A DNA stretch of 64,000 nt from Nostoc sp. FACHB-892 (GTDB lineage: Bacteria; Cyanobacteriota; Cyanobacteriia; Cyanobacteriales; Nostocaceae), in contig NZ_JACJTR010000009.1 of the NCBI RefSeq assembly GCF_014698795.1, positions 62,001-126,000 of the forward strand, given 5' to 3'. Below the pieces are notes generated by a model. It was not told the origin of the DNA, made no database searches, and saw only the letters and a program-made list of their open reading frames with translations. The position numbers and the translations under genes were made by a program. Of the stretch, positions 1 through 8,740 are shown piece by piece. The stretch's first letter is position 1. Each line of letters begins with the position of its first letter.

Positions 1-108
1 GGTGGTAAGGCAGGTATTCCTTACATTACCGAAGGTTCTGCTGAAAGTAATCTGGAAATTGAGGTGAAGTGTAAGTTTCCAGAAAAACAAAAACCTGATT
101 CACAGTAA
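1..108 (+). CDS. C-terminal end of an unidentified protein (partial)
   Basis: An open frame enters from the left edge and stops at TAA 106-108, giving 35 residues that end in a Lys-rich tail (KFPEKQKPDSQ). The segment GIPYITEGSAESNLEIEVKC looks like the edge of a beta-rich domain, but I cannot assign a family from 35 residues. The gene body lies outside the window. Confidence 0.5.
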   Translation, partial: GGKAGIPYITEGSAESNLEIEVKCKFPEKQKPDSQ

Positions 109-151
109 CAGCAAAAAATTATCCGCGCAGCATAGGGTTAGGCAATGCCCA

Positions 152-451
152 TTAAACACCCAATCTCCCAGTACCTATTCTCCTATTAACCAAACCTAAT
201 TGCTGCGATCGCTTCAAATACTTCACCCAAGATTGCTCTGACAACTGGGAAATGACATTTGGTGATAGTGTTGCTGTGAAAATATCTTTGCCACTGGTAA
301 CACCACTAACGCCTAAACGTTCTAAAACAGCAGTTGCAGCAGAATCTAAAATTGGTTCAGTATGAATAAAAACTCCCAAATTTGATTCTTCTAAACTTTG
401 AACATCATTTAGCGCTGTAGCAAGGGCAGCATCTAACTTTTGATAATTCAT
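152..451 (-). CDS. Conserved hypothetical protein, 99 aa
   Basis: A small soluble protein rich in Leu, Ser and Ala, with no membrane segment, signal peptide or metal motif. I do not recognise the family. The frame can be extended to a TTG at 481, but the ATG at 451 is preceded by AGGA about eight bases upstream and begins a natural N-terminus (MNYQKLDAAL), so I start there. The gene converges with the partial gene at the left edge; the mtnP gene to the right is divergent. Composition is like its neighbours. Function unknown. Confidence 0.6.
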   Translation of the reverse strand: MNYQKLDAALATALNDVQSLEESNLGVFIHTEPILDSAATAVLERLGVSGVTSGKDIFTATLSPNVISQLSEQSWVKYLKRSQQLGLVNRRIGTGRLGV

Positions 452-751
452 TAGCAATTCCTGGTTAAAAAGTGCGGGCAATTTTTAGTCTATGCTAAAA
501 CTAATTTATCAAGTTTATGAGTTATTATTACCTATCTTTGTATAGACTTAATGCACTAATTTCTACGTCAAATTACAGATTAATTGCTAGAGAGATAAAC
601 CAACAATTAATGGGTAATAATTCAATAGTGTTAGCAGCATGAAATGCGTAAGCGTAGCTCGTCGTAGACATCGCTCTGTTTCTTAGCTTCTCTGCTATTC
701 CCCTTTTCGGTAAAATAACTTAGCAGATCAGCAAGGAACAGGTTCAGGATC

Positions 752-1624
752 ATGGCTCAAGCTAGTATTGGGATTATTGGTGGCAGTGGTCTGTATAAAA
801 TGGATGCACTTAAAGATGTAGAAGAGGTGCAAGTTCAAACCCCCTTTGGTTCACCATCAGATGCTTTGATTCTGGGGACTTTGGATGGCACACGGGTAGC
901 TTTCTTGGCGCGTCATGGTCGCAATCACACGCTGTTACCCTCTGAATTACCGTTTCGCGCTAATATCTATGCGATGAAGCAATTGGGTGTGCAGTATTTA
1001 ATCTCAGCTAGTGCTGTGGGTTCCTTGAAGGAAGAGGCGAAACCACTGGATATGGTGGTGCCAGATCAGTTTATTGACAGAACGAAAAATCGAATTTCAA
1101 CCTTTTTCGGTGAGGGAATTGTTGCTCACATTGCCTTTGGCGATCCGATTTGTAAGAACTTGGCTGGTGTGTTAGCAGATGCGATCGCATATCTCAATTT
1201 ACCAGAAGTTACTCTCCATCGCGGTGGCACTTATGTCTGCATGGAAGGGCCAGCTTTTTCCACTAAAGCAGAATCAAATCTTTACCGCAGTTGGGATGCA
1301 ACAATCATCGGCATGACGAATTTACCAGAGGCGAAGTTGGCAAGGGAAGCAGAAATAGCTTATGCAACCTTAGCGCTGGTGACAGATTATGATTGTTGGC
1401 ATCCAGACCATGATAGTGTGACAGTGGAAATGGTGATTGGCAATTTGCTGCGGAATGCTGTGAATGCTCAAAAGGTGATTCAAGAAACTGTGCGGCGCTT
1501 AAGTGAAAATCCGCCAACCAGTGAGGCGCATTCGGCGTTGCAGTATGCGATTTTGACTCAGTTGGATAAAGCACCCGCAGCGACGAAGGAAAAGTTAGGG
1601 TTATTGTTGCAGAAGTATTTGTAG
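752..1624 (+). CDS. mtnP: S-methyl-5'-thioadenosine phosphorylase
   Basis: Cleaves 5'-methylthioadenosine with phosphate to adenine and 5-methylthioribose-1-phosphate, the first step of methionine salvage from polyamine and related metabolism, in the cytoplasm. The 290-residue protein has the purine nucleoside phosphorylase family 2 layout: an N-terminal phosphate-binding loop (GIIGGSGLY, residues about 7-15), the RHGRNH motif near residue 54, and the [13 protein letters not shown] substrate loop in the middle. Length is normal for the family. The ATG follows an AGGAACAGG stretch. It stands alone, with no other methionine-salvage gene next to it. The product could in principle act on other purine nucleosides, but the sequence fits MTAP best. 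Confidence 0.93.
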   Translation: MAQASIGIIGGSGLYKMDALKDVEEVQVQTPFGSPSDALILGTLDGTRVAFLARHGRNHTLLPSELPFRANIYAMKQLGVQYLISASAVGSLKEEAKPLDMVVPDQFIDRTKNRISTFFGEGIVAHIAFGDPICKNLAGVLADAIAYLNLPEVTLHRGGTYVCMEGPAFSTKAESNLYRSWDATIIGMTNLPEAKLAREAEIAYATLALVTDYDCWHPDHDSVTVEMVIGNLLRNAVNAQKVIQETVRRLSENPPTSEAHSALQYAILTQLDKAPAATKEKLGLLLQKYL

Positions 1625-2020
1625 TGTTGGTGATGAATCAGCGATGTCTACGCCTACGCAGTTTCTTATTACAGTTTTGCGTAAAGGCGTAGCGTTTTTA
1701 ATGCAGGGGAACCCATTGGCATTGTAAGGCGAGGCATTTACATTGTAAGCCTAAAGCATCTCTCTCACGAAGAAGACTGCACTCCTCCCCTTCATCCCCT
1801 CTCGAAAAGCGGGGAACTCTGAGAATTAGGGGCAGGGAGACAAAGCATAGCTTTAGTGGGGTGGGGTTCTTCGGGTTTATTAAGTAATAAAGTAGACATG
1901 ATATAAGTCTTGCCTACCTAAAACTCAAACAAAGCCTGCTTACGCAGACTTTGTTTAGATGCCCCTAGACTTTACTCTATGGGGCTTTCAGATTTTTACA
2001 AGAGATTAAATCGACTAATT
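1625..2020. other. Intergenic region with short interspersed repeats
   Basis: No gene is visible in about 396 bases. It holds repeat fragments seen elsewhere in the window (GCGATGTCTACGCCTACGC near 1642 and a GCGTAAAGGCGTAGCG half-palindrome near 1680). A stem at 1930-1955 (AACAAAG-CTGC / GCAG-CTTTGTT, one mismatch) belongs to the same family as the hairpin at 49456-49538. A second stem near 1961-1986 (GCCCC...GGGGC) lies just downstream of the minus-strand lipoprotein gene and may end its transcript. Confidence 0.4.
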
Positions 2021-2617
2021 TCAATCAATATCTCTGGCTGCCTTCTTCACTGCACTGCCTGCATCTTCAGCTGTGCGCTGAATATTTTTACCAGCATCTT
2101 CAGCGCCACTTTGAGCATTCTTTTTCAAGCCTTCAGCTGCATTTTGGGTATTTCCCTTGAGATTTTCAATTCCTCGCTGAGTACCCTTAGCTACGCCTTC
2201 TCCCAATTCATTAGCTGAACTACCGATATCTTCACCCAGGTTCTTCACTCTTTCGCCAAAGGGTGTACCTTGTTTGTAATTTCGACCATATTGCTCTGGG
2301 CTGTCAATTCCCTTCTGCTCAATATTTTTTTGAGAATTTTTCGCCAGCGCATCAGATCTGTCGTTAGCTGCCTTTTCACCTGCTCCTCCTCTAGGATCTA
2401 CATCACTAAAGTTATTCATCCCACCAGCTGGAGAAGAGAGAGGATAATCTTTTGTGGGATCGTATCTTTCGAGATAAGGTGACTCAGCCTGTGTTGGTTC
2501 TTTTGCTACTCCTGGATCAGCACAAGCTTGTGTCAGAAATAAGAATATTCCTGCAAATAAAACAGTTAAAACTTTTAAGGGACGAATGCTTTTGAGCCAA
2601 TTCATTGCTTTTTTCAT
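2021..2617 (-). CDS. Putative lipoprotein with LEA-like low-complexity C-terminus
   Basis: A 198-residue secreted protein. Residues 1-31 form a lipoprotein signal (basic start, hydrophobic core, lipobox LTQAC), so the mature protein should be lipid-anchored at Cys32. The second half is built of loose 11-residue-like repeats rich in Ala, Lys, Asn, Gly and Glu (KGNTQNAAEGLKKNAQSGAE), resembling late-embryogenesis-abundant or apolipoprotein-like amphipathic helices. No enzyme motif is seen. The start is set by AAGGAG seven bases upstream. The next minus-strand gene upstream (2716-3285) has the same design, so the two are probably diverged duplicates. The exact role is unknown; desiccation or envelope protection is only a guess. 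Confidence 0.75.
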   Translation of the reverse strand: MKKAMNWLKSIRPLKVLTVLFAGIFLFLTQACADPGVAKEPTQAESPYLERYDPTKDYPLSSPAGGMNNFSDVDPRGGAGEKAANDRSDALAKNSQKNIEQKGIDSPEQYGRNYKQGTPFGERVKNLGEDIGSSANELGEGVAKGTQRGIENLKGNTQNAAEGLKKNAQSGAEDAGKNIQRTAEDAGSAVKKAARDID

Positions 2618-2715
2618 ACTCCTACTCCTTGCATTTTTGTGACTAAGTTAAACTTCAACCAAGATGGCATTTGGAATTAATTTTGCATTCCAAGCATTCA
2701 GACAAAATAAGGGTT

Positions 2716-3285
2716 CTATCTGCCTACTGCTGGATTTTTTTGTAATTCAGGTCTAGCAGCAGCTTCATCTGCCTTATCTTGTAAAAAGCCGGAAGCTCTT
2801 TCAACATTCTCTTTTACAGTCTCAATCCGATCTTGAAACCGATCTCCTACGTTTGGTTCATCTTGAATCAAACCACCTGGTTCAGGTTCTCGGAAGTCCT
2901 TGTCTGTGATAATTGGCAATTCTGCTTCTTTATCGATTCGACCTGCTGGTGTCTCAGCACCAGGATAAAGTATCTTGGATTCTCTATCTGTTGTAGCAAT
3001 CAACAATTGCGAACTTGGTTGTAAGCTAGCTTGGTCGCGTCCCTTATTGGCTTTTGGGTTTGCTATTTTCGGATCGGTAGACATTTTGTAATTGGTATAG
3101 TTGTCTCCACCATTCTTATAAGGATTGTTTGATCCACCAGCTTGTACAGCAGGATTTTGTGGGTTTGCACCTTGAGGATTTGCCCCACTACAAGCAGTGC
3201 TAACTATCAACAATAGTCCAGCTAAAAAGATAGTTAATATCTGACGCAATCTTATTTTTTTCAAGAATAGTCTCACAGCGTTCAC
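2716..3285 (-). CDS. Putative lipoprotein, paralogue of its downstream neighbour
   Basis: A 189-residue protein with a lipoprotein signal: LKKIRLRQILTIFLAGLLL then lipobox STAC, Cys about 33. The signal sequence closely mimics that of the 2021-2617 product, and the mature part is again polar, Asn/Gly/Pro-rich and probably disordered, with a helical Glu/Ala-rich end (ETVKENVERASGFLQDKADE). The start is a GTG at 3285 preceded by AAGGAGGA at close spacing, a strong ribosome site that favours this unusual start. There are 98 bases between the two genes, so they may be co-transcribed. Function unknown. Confidence 0.75.
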   Translation of the reverse strand: MNAVRLFLKKIRLRQILTIFLAGLLLIVSTACSGANPQGANPQNPAVQAGGSNNPYKNGGDNYTNYKMSTDPKIANPKANKGRDQASLQPSSQLLIATTDRESKILYPGAETPAGRIDKEAELPIITDKDFREPEPGGLIQDEPNVGDRFQDRIETVKENVERASGFLQDKADEAAARPELQKNPAVGR

Positions 3286-3626
3286 GTAGTCCTCCTTACC
3301 AAAATATTAATAAGTTAAGAGTTTGCTGAATCTTTGGAGTGGTCAGCAAGTTATTGTGCTTGTTTTGGTTTGCTCAGTTTCGATAACCTCTATTAAGGAT
3401 ATGAATAATAAAATGCTCTTTACCTCTAGCGCAGGCTACATTTTTATTAGTACATAAATAATATTTTTATCTAACTCTAGAGAGATATAAAATAAAGTAA
3501 TATAGTTTTCGTAAAAAGAATTACATCGACCTGTTTGATACTTCAAAAGCTTTGGATAGGTAGCTGATGTCCTGTAATACTTGAGGCATTGGCCCCTTGT
3601 TGCTCTACCGTTAAATTACTAAATTA
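3286..3626. other. AT-rich divergent intergenic region
   Basis: This region separates the minus-strand lipoprotein genes from the plus-strand membrane protein at 3627, so it must hold promoters for both. It is AT-rich. I see no clear repeat, hairpin or conserved operator. Confidence 0.3.
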
Positions 3627-4547
3627 ATGAAGAAATTTTTACGTTGGATAATTTTGGGGGGAACGCTGTTTTTTTTAGGGAAAGCTCTGAAAGATAATTG
3701 GATTGGAGTGACCGCTATCCGCATTGATGGGGTAGGATGGGCAATTATAGCGATCGCTACAGGCGTCACTTTATTAGCACACACTTGGGCAGGCTGGATC
3801 TGGACTTGGATTCTGCAAGAGTTAAATCAACCTGTGTCATCTCCCCAATTCATCCAGGTTTACCTAAAAACGAACATAGCTAAGTATTTACCGGGTAATA
3901 TCTGGCATCACTACGGGCGAATTGTGGCAGCCAAAAATGCCAATATTTCTGCTGGTGCAGCTACCTTAAGCGTTTTGCTAGAACCCCTACTCATGCTAGC
4001 GGCTGCTTTAATCATCATTGCTTTATGCAGTAACCAATTTGCAGCAGTTAATACTACCGTTGTTCTGCAAATACTACAATTGCTGAGTTTAGCTGTAGTC
4101 CTTTGTGCGATTCATCCCAGGTTTTTAAACCCAGTTATTCGCTTTTTGTACAAATTAAAAGCAAAAAAGTCTGCTACTAGCACTGAGCAAACTGTTCCCT
4201 TCAATCTTAAAAGCTATCCCCTACGGCCTTTGTTAGGAGAATTGGGCTTTATGGTACTACGCGCCACTGGGTTTATATTAACTATGTTCGCCCTGGGTTC
4301 GTTGAGTGTGAATCAAATTCCTTTGTTATTAGGCGCTTTTAGCTGCGCTTGGCTGTTAGGTTTTGTAATTCCGGGTGCGCCTGGTGGGTTAGGTGTATTT
4401 GAAGCGACTGCGTATGAACTTTTACAACACCACTTTCCATCTGCGCTAGTATTTAGTGCGATCGCTCTATATCGCCTCATTAGTATTCTAGCTGAAACTG
4501 CGGGTGCAGCTTTGGCTTGCTTAGACGAACGCCTTACTAAATCATGA
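3627..4547 (+). CDS. Lysylphosphatidylglycerol synthase TM-region family membrane protein
   Basis: A 306-residue integral membrane protein with about seven or eight hydrophobic segments. It matches the UPF0104 / LPG_synthase_TM (flippase-like) family: early Gly/Trp-rich helices, the KTNIAKYLPGNIWHHYGR segment near residues 89-106 (the family signature region), and the late GFVIPGAPGGLGVFEA motif near residue 246. It lacks the cytosolic aminoacyl-transferase domain of full MprF, as is usual for cyanobacterial members, so it probably moves or presents a lipid rather than aminoacylating it. It converges with the unknown gene at 4560 with only 12 bases between stop codons. Substrate unknown. Confidence 0.75.
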   Translation: MKKFLRWIILGGTLFFLGKALKDNWIGVTAIRIDGVGWAIIAIATGVTLLAHTWAGWIWTWILQELNQPVSSPQFIQVYLKTNIAKYLPGNIWHHYGRIVAAKNANISAGAATLSVLLEPLLMLAAALIIIALCSNQFAAVNTTVVLQILQLLSLAVVLCAIHPRFLNPVIRFLYKLKAKKSATSTEQTVPFNLKSYPLRPLLGELGFMVLRATGFILTMFALGSLSVNQIPLLLGAFSCAWLLGFVIPGAPGGLGVFEATAYELLQHHFPSALVFSAIALYRLISILAETAGAALACLDERLTKS

Positions 4548-4559
4548 ATCAGACGGCAC

Positions 4560-5879
4560 TCATCTTTGTCTATCTACCTTCATCTGTGAAAATACACGGT
4601 AACCATCCAGATTTAACTGTGAATTACTGCTTTGCTCTTCTCCCATCTTAATCAAGTTGTATTCTACATTTTCTGCGTAAATTGCAAAGGTTATATTAAA
4701 AATTTCCATAAAATTGATTACCCACTTACACTCATCTTCAGGATATTTTTCGTAATAACGAATCAGATGAGCAATTTTAATCTCTAAATGTCTCCGAGAG
4801 TTACTACAAATCAAGATTGTCTTTAACAATAAAATCACTAATGTTAAAGAGTGACCTTGAGTAAGTAATAATATAAATAAAAACGAAGGTTCTTTCCCGT
4901 TTTCTGTTGTCAAACAATCAATTACTCTATTACAGGTTCTCAAAAATAATTCTTTAGTGACAATTTCTTGATTAAAATCTTTCTTCCACAAATATAAGTT
5001 CTCTACAAATTGCTGCCGCAAACTTTTGACTAATTCTTGATTGTCTACAGAAAAAAATAAATATTTTTCTATACTTGTTTTAAATTGTTCAAGAGTTTGT
5101 CCTTGAGTTTGCTTGATAAATATATTGGCAATATTTTCATGGCTAAATACACCCTTTTTTAAAACAATTGCTTTTATTAAATGCAGAACATTATCTCCCA
5201 AAATACTGGGATTTTTGTAGCGCGTTGTGCTTGATACGGCAGATTGAGAACGAGCAATATACATTGCTAGTTCAAACTTAAATTTGTCTTTTATCTGTCT
5301 AGAAAGCTTTCTAGCAGCCTCTTGTTGCTCTATTGGGTTATTCTCATTAACAGATTGAGCAACTAATAAATAGGAAGTGTAGCGATTAGCCCAATGACCT
5401 TGAGATAACTCGTCATGTTTAGTAGCAAATAGTTTTATTTCTTGGTAATCTTTACTGGCAATAAAATTCTCTAGCCAGCTTTTACAAATATTTGCTGCCG
5501 GAAAATCCTTGGTTTTTGCTTTTAAAGTTTCAATCGCAAATAAGTTAACTAATTCTTGGATATATTTATCTTTTCTATTAGTTTTCCAAGTATTAATTAT
5601 TATATATATACATCGTTTGAGTGTATTACGAAACTCCTGTTCTTCATGCTCTAAAAAAATGTTATATATCCCAGGTATAGAATGAGAATATGATGAATCA
5701 AGACCGTCTATAAAAAAAGCTTTGAATTTACGTAAAACGTCACTCGGTGACATTTTATTTACAATTTCTATGAAAAAACTATAAACTTCTTCTTGTACAA
5801 TCTGCACATTTAGCTGTCTAGAGTTAGACGTAACGCAATGAGGATCTTCCTGACTAATTAATAAAGTATTAGCGGTCAT
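4560..5879 (-). CDS. Conserved hypothetical protein, 439 aa
   Basis: An AT-rich gene for a mostly helical 439-residue protein without a recognisable domain. One hydrophobic stretch (FLFILLLTQGHSLTLVILLL, around residues 335-360) might be a buried helix or a membrane segment; there is no signal peptide. The N-terminal half is Lys/Glu-rich with regular aromatic positions, like an all-helical scaffold. A long AT-rich gap of about 315 bases separates its start from the tRNA-Leu terminator, so it is probably transcribed alone. I cannot give a function. Confidence 0.65.
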   Translation of the reverse strand: MTANTLLISQEDPHCVTSNSRQLNVQIVQEEVYSFFIEIVNKMSPSDVLRKFKAFFIDGLDSSYSHSIPGIYNIFLEHEEQEFRNTLKRCIYIIINTWKTNRKDKYIQELVNLFAIETLKAKTKDFPAANICKSWLENFIASKDYQEIKLFATKHDELSQGHWANRYTSYLLVAQSVNENNPIEQQEAARKLSRQIKDKFKFELAMYIARSQSAVSSTTRYKNPSILGDNVLHLIKAIVLKKGVFSHENIANIFIKQTQGQTLEQFKTSIEKYLFFSVDNQELVKSLRQQFVENLYLWKKDFNQEIVTKELFLRTCNRVIDCLTTENGKEPSFLFILLLTQGHSLTLVILLLKTILICSNSRRHLEIKIAHLIRYYEKYPEDECKWVINFMEIFNITFAIYAENVEYNLIKMGEEQSSNSQLNLDGYRVFSQMKVDRQR

Positions 5880-6150
5880 TCCATTTATCAGGATAAAAAG
5901 GTTTCTTGTTTATATTATTACCAGCTTAACTCTAGTGAACATTAGTATCAATCTATTCTTAAAATATTCAGTAAGATTTTTACATAAATTTGATAAACTC
6001 TAGCTGTAAATAAAGTATTAAACATAAATTGTTTAATCCTTTATCAAATACTCCAGTGTAATTGCTTAGTCTTGTAGCGAAACTTATTTAAATAAGCTAC
6101 ATGGGTAGGGATACGAGATTACCGTGTCTTACATTTGTTATAAATTATAC
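5880..6150. other. Intergenic region with an AT palindrome
   Basis: This region contains the promoter side of the unknown gene at 4560-5879. A perfect palindrome CTTATTTAAATAAG (6083-6096), extended by TAGC/GCTA arms, could form a hairpin or a binding site. No coding frame is convincing. Confidence 0.3.
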
Positions 6151-6184
6151 AAAAAGACTCCCATATCTTCTATAGGAGTCTTTT
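6151..6184 (-). terminator. Bidirectional terminator after tRNA-Leu
   Basis: AAAAGACTCC and GGAGTCTTTT arms around a 12-base loop form a GC-containing stem. Read on the minus strand the hairpin ends in TTTTT, twelve bases after the tRNA-Leu 3' end. On the plus strand it also has a T-run, so it can work in both directions. Confidence 0.75.
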
Positions 6185-6195
6185 CGCGTTTTAAA

Positions 6196-6572
6196 TGGGG
6201 GTGGAGGGACTTGAACCCACACGACCTTTTACGGTCAACGGATTTTCATTCTCCCGCAGCTTTCACTGCTACCTAACGACTTGAACAAAGTCAGGTTTTA
6301 AGAATTGGACTCTCCCTTTACCCTCGCCTTAACGTTAGGGTAGCTCCCGTCGAGTCTCTGCACCTTCCCGCAATTTTGGATTTTGGATTTTGAATTTAAG
6401 ACTAATCGTACAATCTAAAATCACAAATCTAAAATTTTCGGGCTTGGCTCAGGATTGCCATGTCTGTTATCAGATTTAGGTTTCCCTGAGTTTGAGAGCT
6501 TCCACTTGAGGGATTTCTCCTTCAAGGCTCAGTTGTCTAAGTCCGTAGCGTCTACCATTCCGCCACACCCCC
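6196..6572 (-). tRNA. trnL-UAA: tRNA-Leu(UAA) interrupted by a group I intron
   Basis: The 5' exon (6572-6539) begins GGGGGTGTGGCGGAATGG and ends in GGACTT; the 3' exon (6246-6196) begins AAAATCC and ends in CACCCCC plus discriminator A. Joined, they give an 85-nt class II tRNA with anticodon UAA, the 7-bp acceptor stem pairing GGGGGTG with CACCCCC. The break falls between U34 and A35, the position known for the cyanobacterial and plastid tRNA-Leu intron. The CCA end is not encoded. It is followed by a strong hairpin terminator and preceded by a TATACT box. Confidence 0.95.
6247..6538 (-). other. Group I intron (292 bases) in tRNA-Leu(UAA)
   Basis: The intron core is recognisable on the minus strand: the P-element AACTCAGGGAAACCTAAATC, GGCAATCCTGAGCCAAGCC, the guanosine-binding region GGTGCAGAGACTCGACGGGA, then CTACCCTAACGTTAAG and GAGAGTCCAATTCT, ending in G before the 3' exon. 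The variable P6b stem carries TTAGATT-TGTGATT-TTAGATT heptamers and a complementary AATCCAA run, the TDNGATT repeat class described for Nostoc. There is no intron-encoded protein. The Anabaena homologue self-splices, and all core elements seem present here. Confidence 0.92.
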
Positions 6573-6589
6573 GCAACTGTTTTCCAACT

Positions 6590-6595
6590 AGTATA
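6590..6595 (-). promoter_or_regulatory. Candidate -10 box of tRNA-Leu
   Basis: On the minus strand TATACT lies 17 bases before the mature 5' end, inside a CTAGTTATACTAG palindrome. A weak TTGCTG sits about 19 bases further upstream. The spacing would give a leader of about ten bases. Confidence 0.35.
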
Positions 6596-6892
6596 ACTAG
6601 TTATTTTTTCGAGGCAGCAAATACCGCCTTATCTATTCCACCATCAATTGTGTCTTTTGTCCAACTAGATTAAAAATATTTTTTCCAGATTGTGTGATTG
6701 TTTTCTAGAGTTACAACTTTTCCTTGTTTCCTCGTAATCAATCCGGATCAGTTTTTTATCTTGTGTTATTTAGACCATTTATTATGGCAGAATTACTAAT
6801 ATAGCATAATACTAATTTTTGTCAATCAATCTGAACATAAACGAGAAATTCTGGGGTAGTTATGTTGACTAAGAGGCAAGGGGAAGAAGACA

Positions 6893-6951
6893 AAGGGGCA
6901 AGGAGAAGGACTTATTGCAAGTTAGTTATCGCTCAATTCTCCCTGCCCCTT
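6893..6951. other. Long stem-loop upstream of ndhL
   Basis: AAGGGGCA-A-GGAGAA (from 6893) pairs with TTCTCC-C-TGCCCCTT (to 6951), a 14-bp stem with one internal mismatch and a 29-base loop, ending 84 bases before ndhL. The flanks are rich in GGGGAAG-type sequence typical of Nostoc interspersed repeats. It may be a repeat, a terminator for read-through, or part of the ndhL leader. The rest of the 6573-7035 gap is AT-rich and shows no gene. Confidence 0.45.
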
Positions 6952-7035
6952 CTTTGAAAGCATCATAACTATAACTTTCCTCAGTTCCGCTCTTCAGCCT
7001 ATGATGGAAAACAGATGCTTAAGACTTAAAAGTTT

Positions 7036-7248
7036 ATGATTGTCGCCCTGCTGTATCTGATATTGGCTGGAGCTTACCTTCTGGTAATCCCGATTGCTGT
7101 TTTGCTGTACCTGAAGCAGCGTTGGTATGTAGCTACCTCCATCGAGCGTACCTTTATGTACTTTTTGGTGTTCTTCTTCTTTCCAGGTTTATTGGTTCTA
7201 TCGCCGTTTCTAAATTTTCGACCCCAACGGCGGCAAATTGAAGTTTAA
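7036..7248 (+). CDS. ndhL: NAD(P)H-quinone oxidoreductase subunit L (NdhL)
   Basis: A 70-residue subunit of the thylakoid NDH-1 complex, which carries out cyclic and respiratory electron flow and CO2 uptake. Two membrane helices are visible (residues about 2-24 and 40-58), separated by the conserved short loop [18 protein letters not shown], and the C-terminus is basic. Length and pattern match cyanobacterial NdhL. DUF3007 follows after 24 bases and trpA about 90 bases later; this order is conserved in many cyanobacteria. Confidence 0.9.
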   Translation: MIVALLYLILAGAYLLVIPIAVLLYLKQRWYVATSIERTFMYFLVFFFFPGLLVLSPFLNFRPQRRQIEV

Positions 7249-7272
7249 CTAAATTGGTAGGTCATAACTCTC

Positions 7273-7584
7273 ATGCGACGGATTGACGCTATTGGAATTG
7301 GCTTAGGCGTTTTTATTGCTGGCGGCTTGGCTTATATAGGATTGCAGCTAGTCGGTTTGGATAATCAGCAAGCTGGTATATGGAGCCAAGTCTTACTAGT
7401 CAGTGGATTATTTGGCTGGTTAGCCACCTATTTTTTCCGTGCGGTGGGACAAAAAATGACCTACCACCAACAACGGGAACAGTATGAGCAAGACTTTCTG
7501 CAAAAACGGTTAGATGAGCTTACTCCCGAAGAACTAGCACGAATTCAAGCCCAAATAGAACAAGAAGAGCAATCTCAGGTGTAA
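7273..7584 (+). CDS. DUF3007 family membrane protein
   Basis: 103 residues with two hydrophobic helices (about 6-27 and 37-57), then a charged, Gln/Glu-rich helical tail (YHQQREQYEQDFLQKRLDEL) that ends in a run of Glu and Gln. This fits the cyanobacterial/plastid DUF3007 family (a plant relative is a chloroplast NDH-associated protein). Its place 24 bases after ndhL supports a role with the NDH-1 complex, but that is inferred from context. Confidence 0.8.
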   Translation: MRRIDAIGIGLGVFIAGGLAYIGLQLVGLDNQQAGIWSQVLLVSGLFGWLATYFFRAVGQKMTYHQQREQYEQDFLQKRLDELTPEELARIQAQIEQEEQSQV

Positions 7585-7591
7585 AGTTATC

Positions 7592-7679
7592 ATTGGTCAG
7601 TTGTCGTTTGTCATTTGTTCTTTGTTAATGACCAATGACTACTGACTAATGACCAATAACTAATGACTAATAACTAATG
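7592..7679. repeat. Heptamer (STRR-type) repeat array before trpA
   Basis: Direct copies of AATGACT/CAATGAC-type heptamers fill the 3' half, and complementary copies (GTCATTTG, GTCGTTTG) fill the 5' half, so the array can fold back. The trpA start codon lies inside the last heptamer. Such short tandemly repeated repetitive sequences are well known in Nostoc and Anabaena. Confidence 0.8.
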
Positions 7680-8504
7680 ACTGCGATTTCTGATTGCTTT
7701 AAAACCCTTAAGCAAAATGGCGAGTGCGCTCTAATTCCGTTTATTACTGCTGGCGATCCAGATTTAGAAACAACAGCAAAAGCATTGCAGGTTCTAGATC
7801 AAAGTGGAGCCGACATTATAGAACTGGGCATACCTTATTCCGATCCTCTGGCTGATGGGCCAGTAATTCAAGCTGCTGCTACCCGCGCCTTACAAAGGGG
7901 TACAAAATTGGAGCAGGTGCTGGAAATGTTGCAAGGGATTACTCCCAAATTGCGATCGCCTATTATTTTATTTACCTATTACAACTCAATTCTGCACCGG
8001 GGAATTGATAAATTTCTCTCTTCAATCGCTGCGGCTGGGGTAGCAGGATTGGTAGTACCAGATTTGCCCTTGGAAGAAGCAGCAGGTTTGCTCGAACCAG
8101 CTAAGAAGATGGGAATTGATGTAGTCTTGTTGGTAGCGCCCACCAGTGATGCCCAACGGATAGAAGCGATCGCTCATTCATCTCTTGGATTTATTTATTT
8201 GGTCAGCGTTACAGGGGTAACAGGGGTGCGATCGCAACTGGAAAACCGCGTGTCCGATTTACTCAAACAAATTCGTAGTGTTACTGATAAACCCATTGGT
8301 GTAGGTTTTGGCATCTCTGAAGCCGCCCAAGCCCGTCAAGTAAAGGACTGGGGAGCAGATGCTGCGATCGTGGGCAGCGCTTTTGTGAAACGGTTAGCAG
8401 AAGGTTCGCCAGAGCAGGGACTAAATGCGATCGCCCAATTTTGCCAAAGTCTCAAGGTAGCCATCAAAACCACCAACACTAGCACAAATACTCCTCTTGA
8501 TTAG
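7677..8504 (+). CDS. trpA: Tryptophan synthase alpha chain
   Basis: Cleaves indole-3-glycerol phosphate to indole and glyceraldehyde-3-phosphate, passing indole to TrpB. The 275-residue TIM barrel shows the TrpA signature [17 protein letters not shown] with catalytic Glu50 and Asp60, and the phosphate loops GVTGVR and GFGIS. Length is normal. The ATG is formed by the last unit of a heptamer repeat array and has no Shine-Dalgarno sequence; the following residues ([13 protein letters not shown]) fit the normal N-terminus, so the start is kept. It lies after ndhL and DUF3007, away from other trp genes, the usual scattered arrangement in cyanobacteria. Confidence 0.95.
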   Translation: MTAISDCFKTLKQNGECALIPFITAGDPDLETTAKALQVLDQSGADIIELGIPYSDPLADGPVIQAAATRALQRGTKLEQVLEMLQGITPKLRSPIILFTYYNSILHRGIDKFLSSIAAAGVAGLVVPDLPLEEAAGLLEPAKKMGIDVVLLVAPTSDAQRIEAIAHSSLGFIYLVSVTGVTGVRSQLENRVSDLLKQIRSVTDKPIGVGFGISEAAQARQVKDWGADAAIVGSAFVKRLAEGSPEQGLNAIAQFCQSLKVAIKTTNTSTNTPLD

Positions 8505-8740
8505 ACGGAGAAAGTAGATTAAAAAAGTATAACAGCGCAGATTTTCTATCCTTATTTGGTAGACAATTTGACCTTTATAGTCTTGAATATTAACATCAGA
8601 TATCAAGATGTAAAAAAACTAGCTGATACGGTTGCTTATAGTTTGAGTATTATGTGAAGTCAAGTAGGCATAATTTATGAGTGTGAGAGTGAGTCAGTCA
8701 CAAATGATTATAGTTACGTCGCAATTGAGGAATAAAGGCG

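Noticed and set aside
1979..2218. Plus-strand ORF opposite the lipoprotein gene
   Set aside because: It mirrors the codons of the well-supported minus-strand lipoprotein and has no ribosome site.
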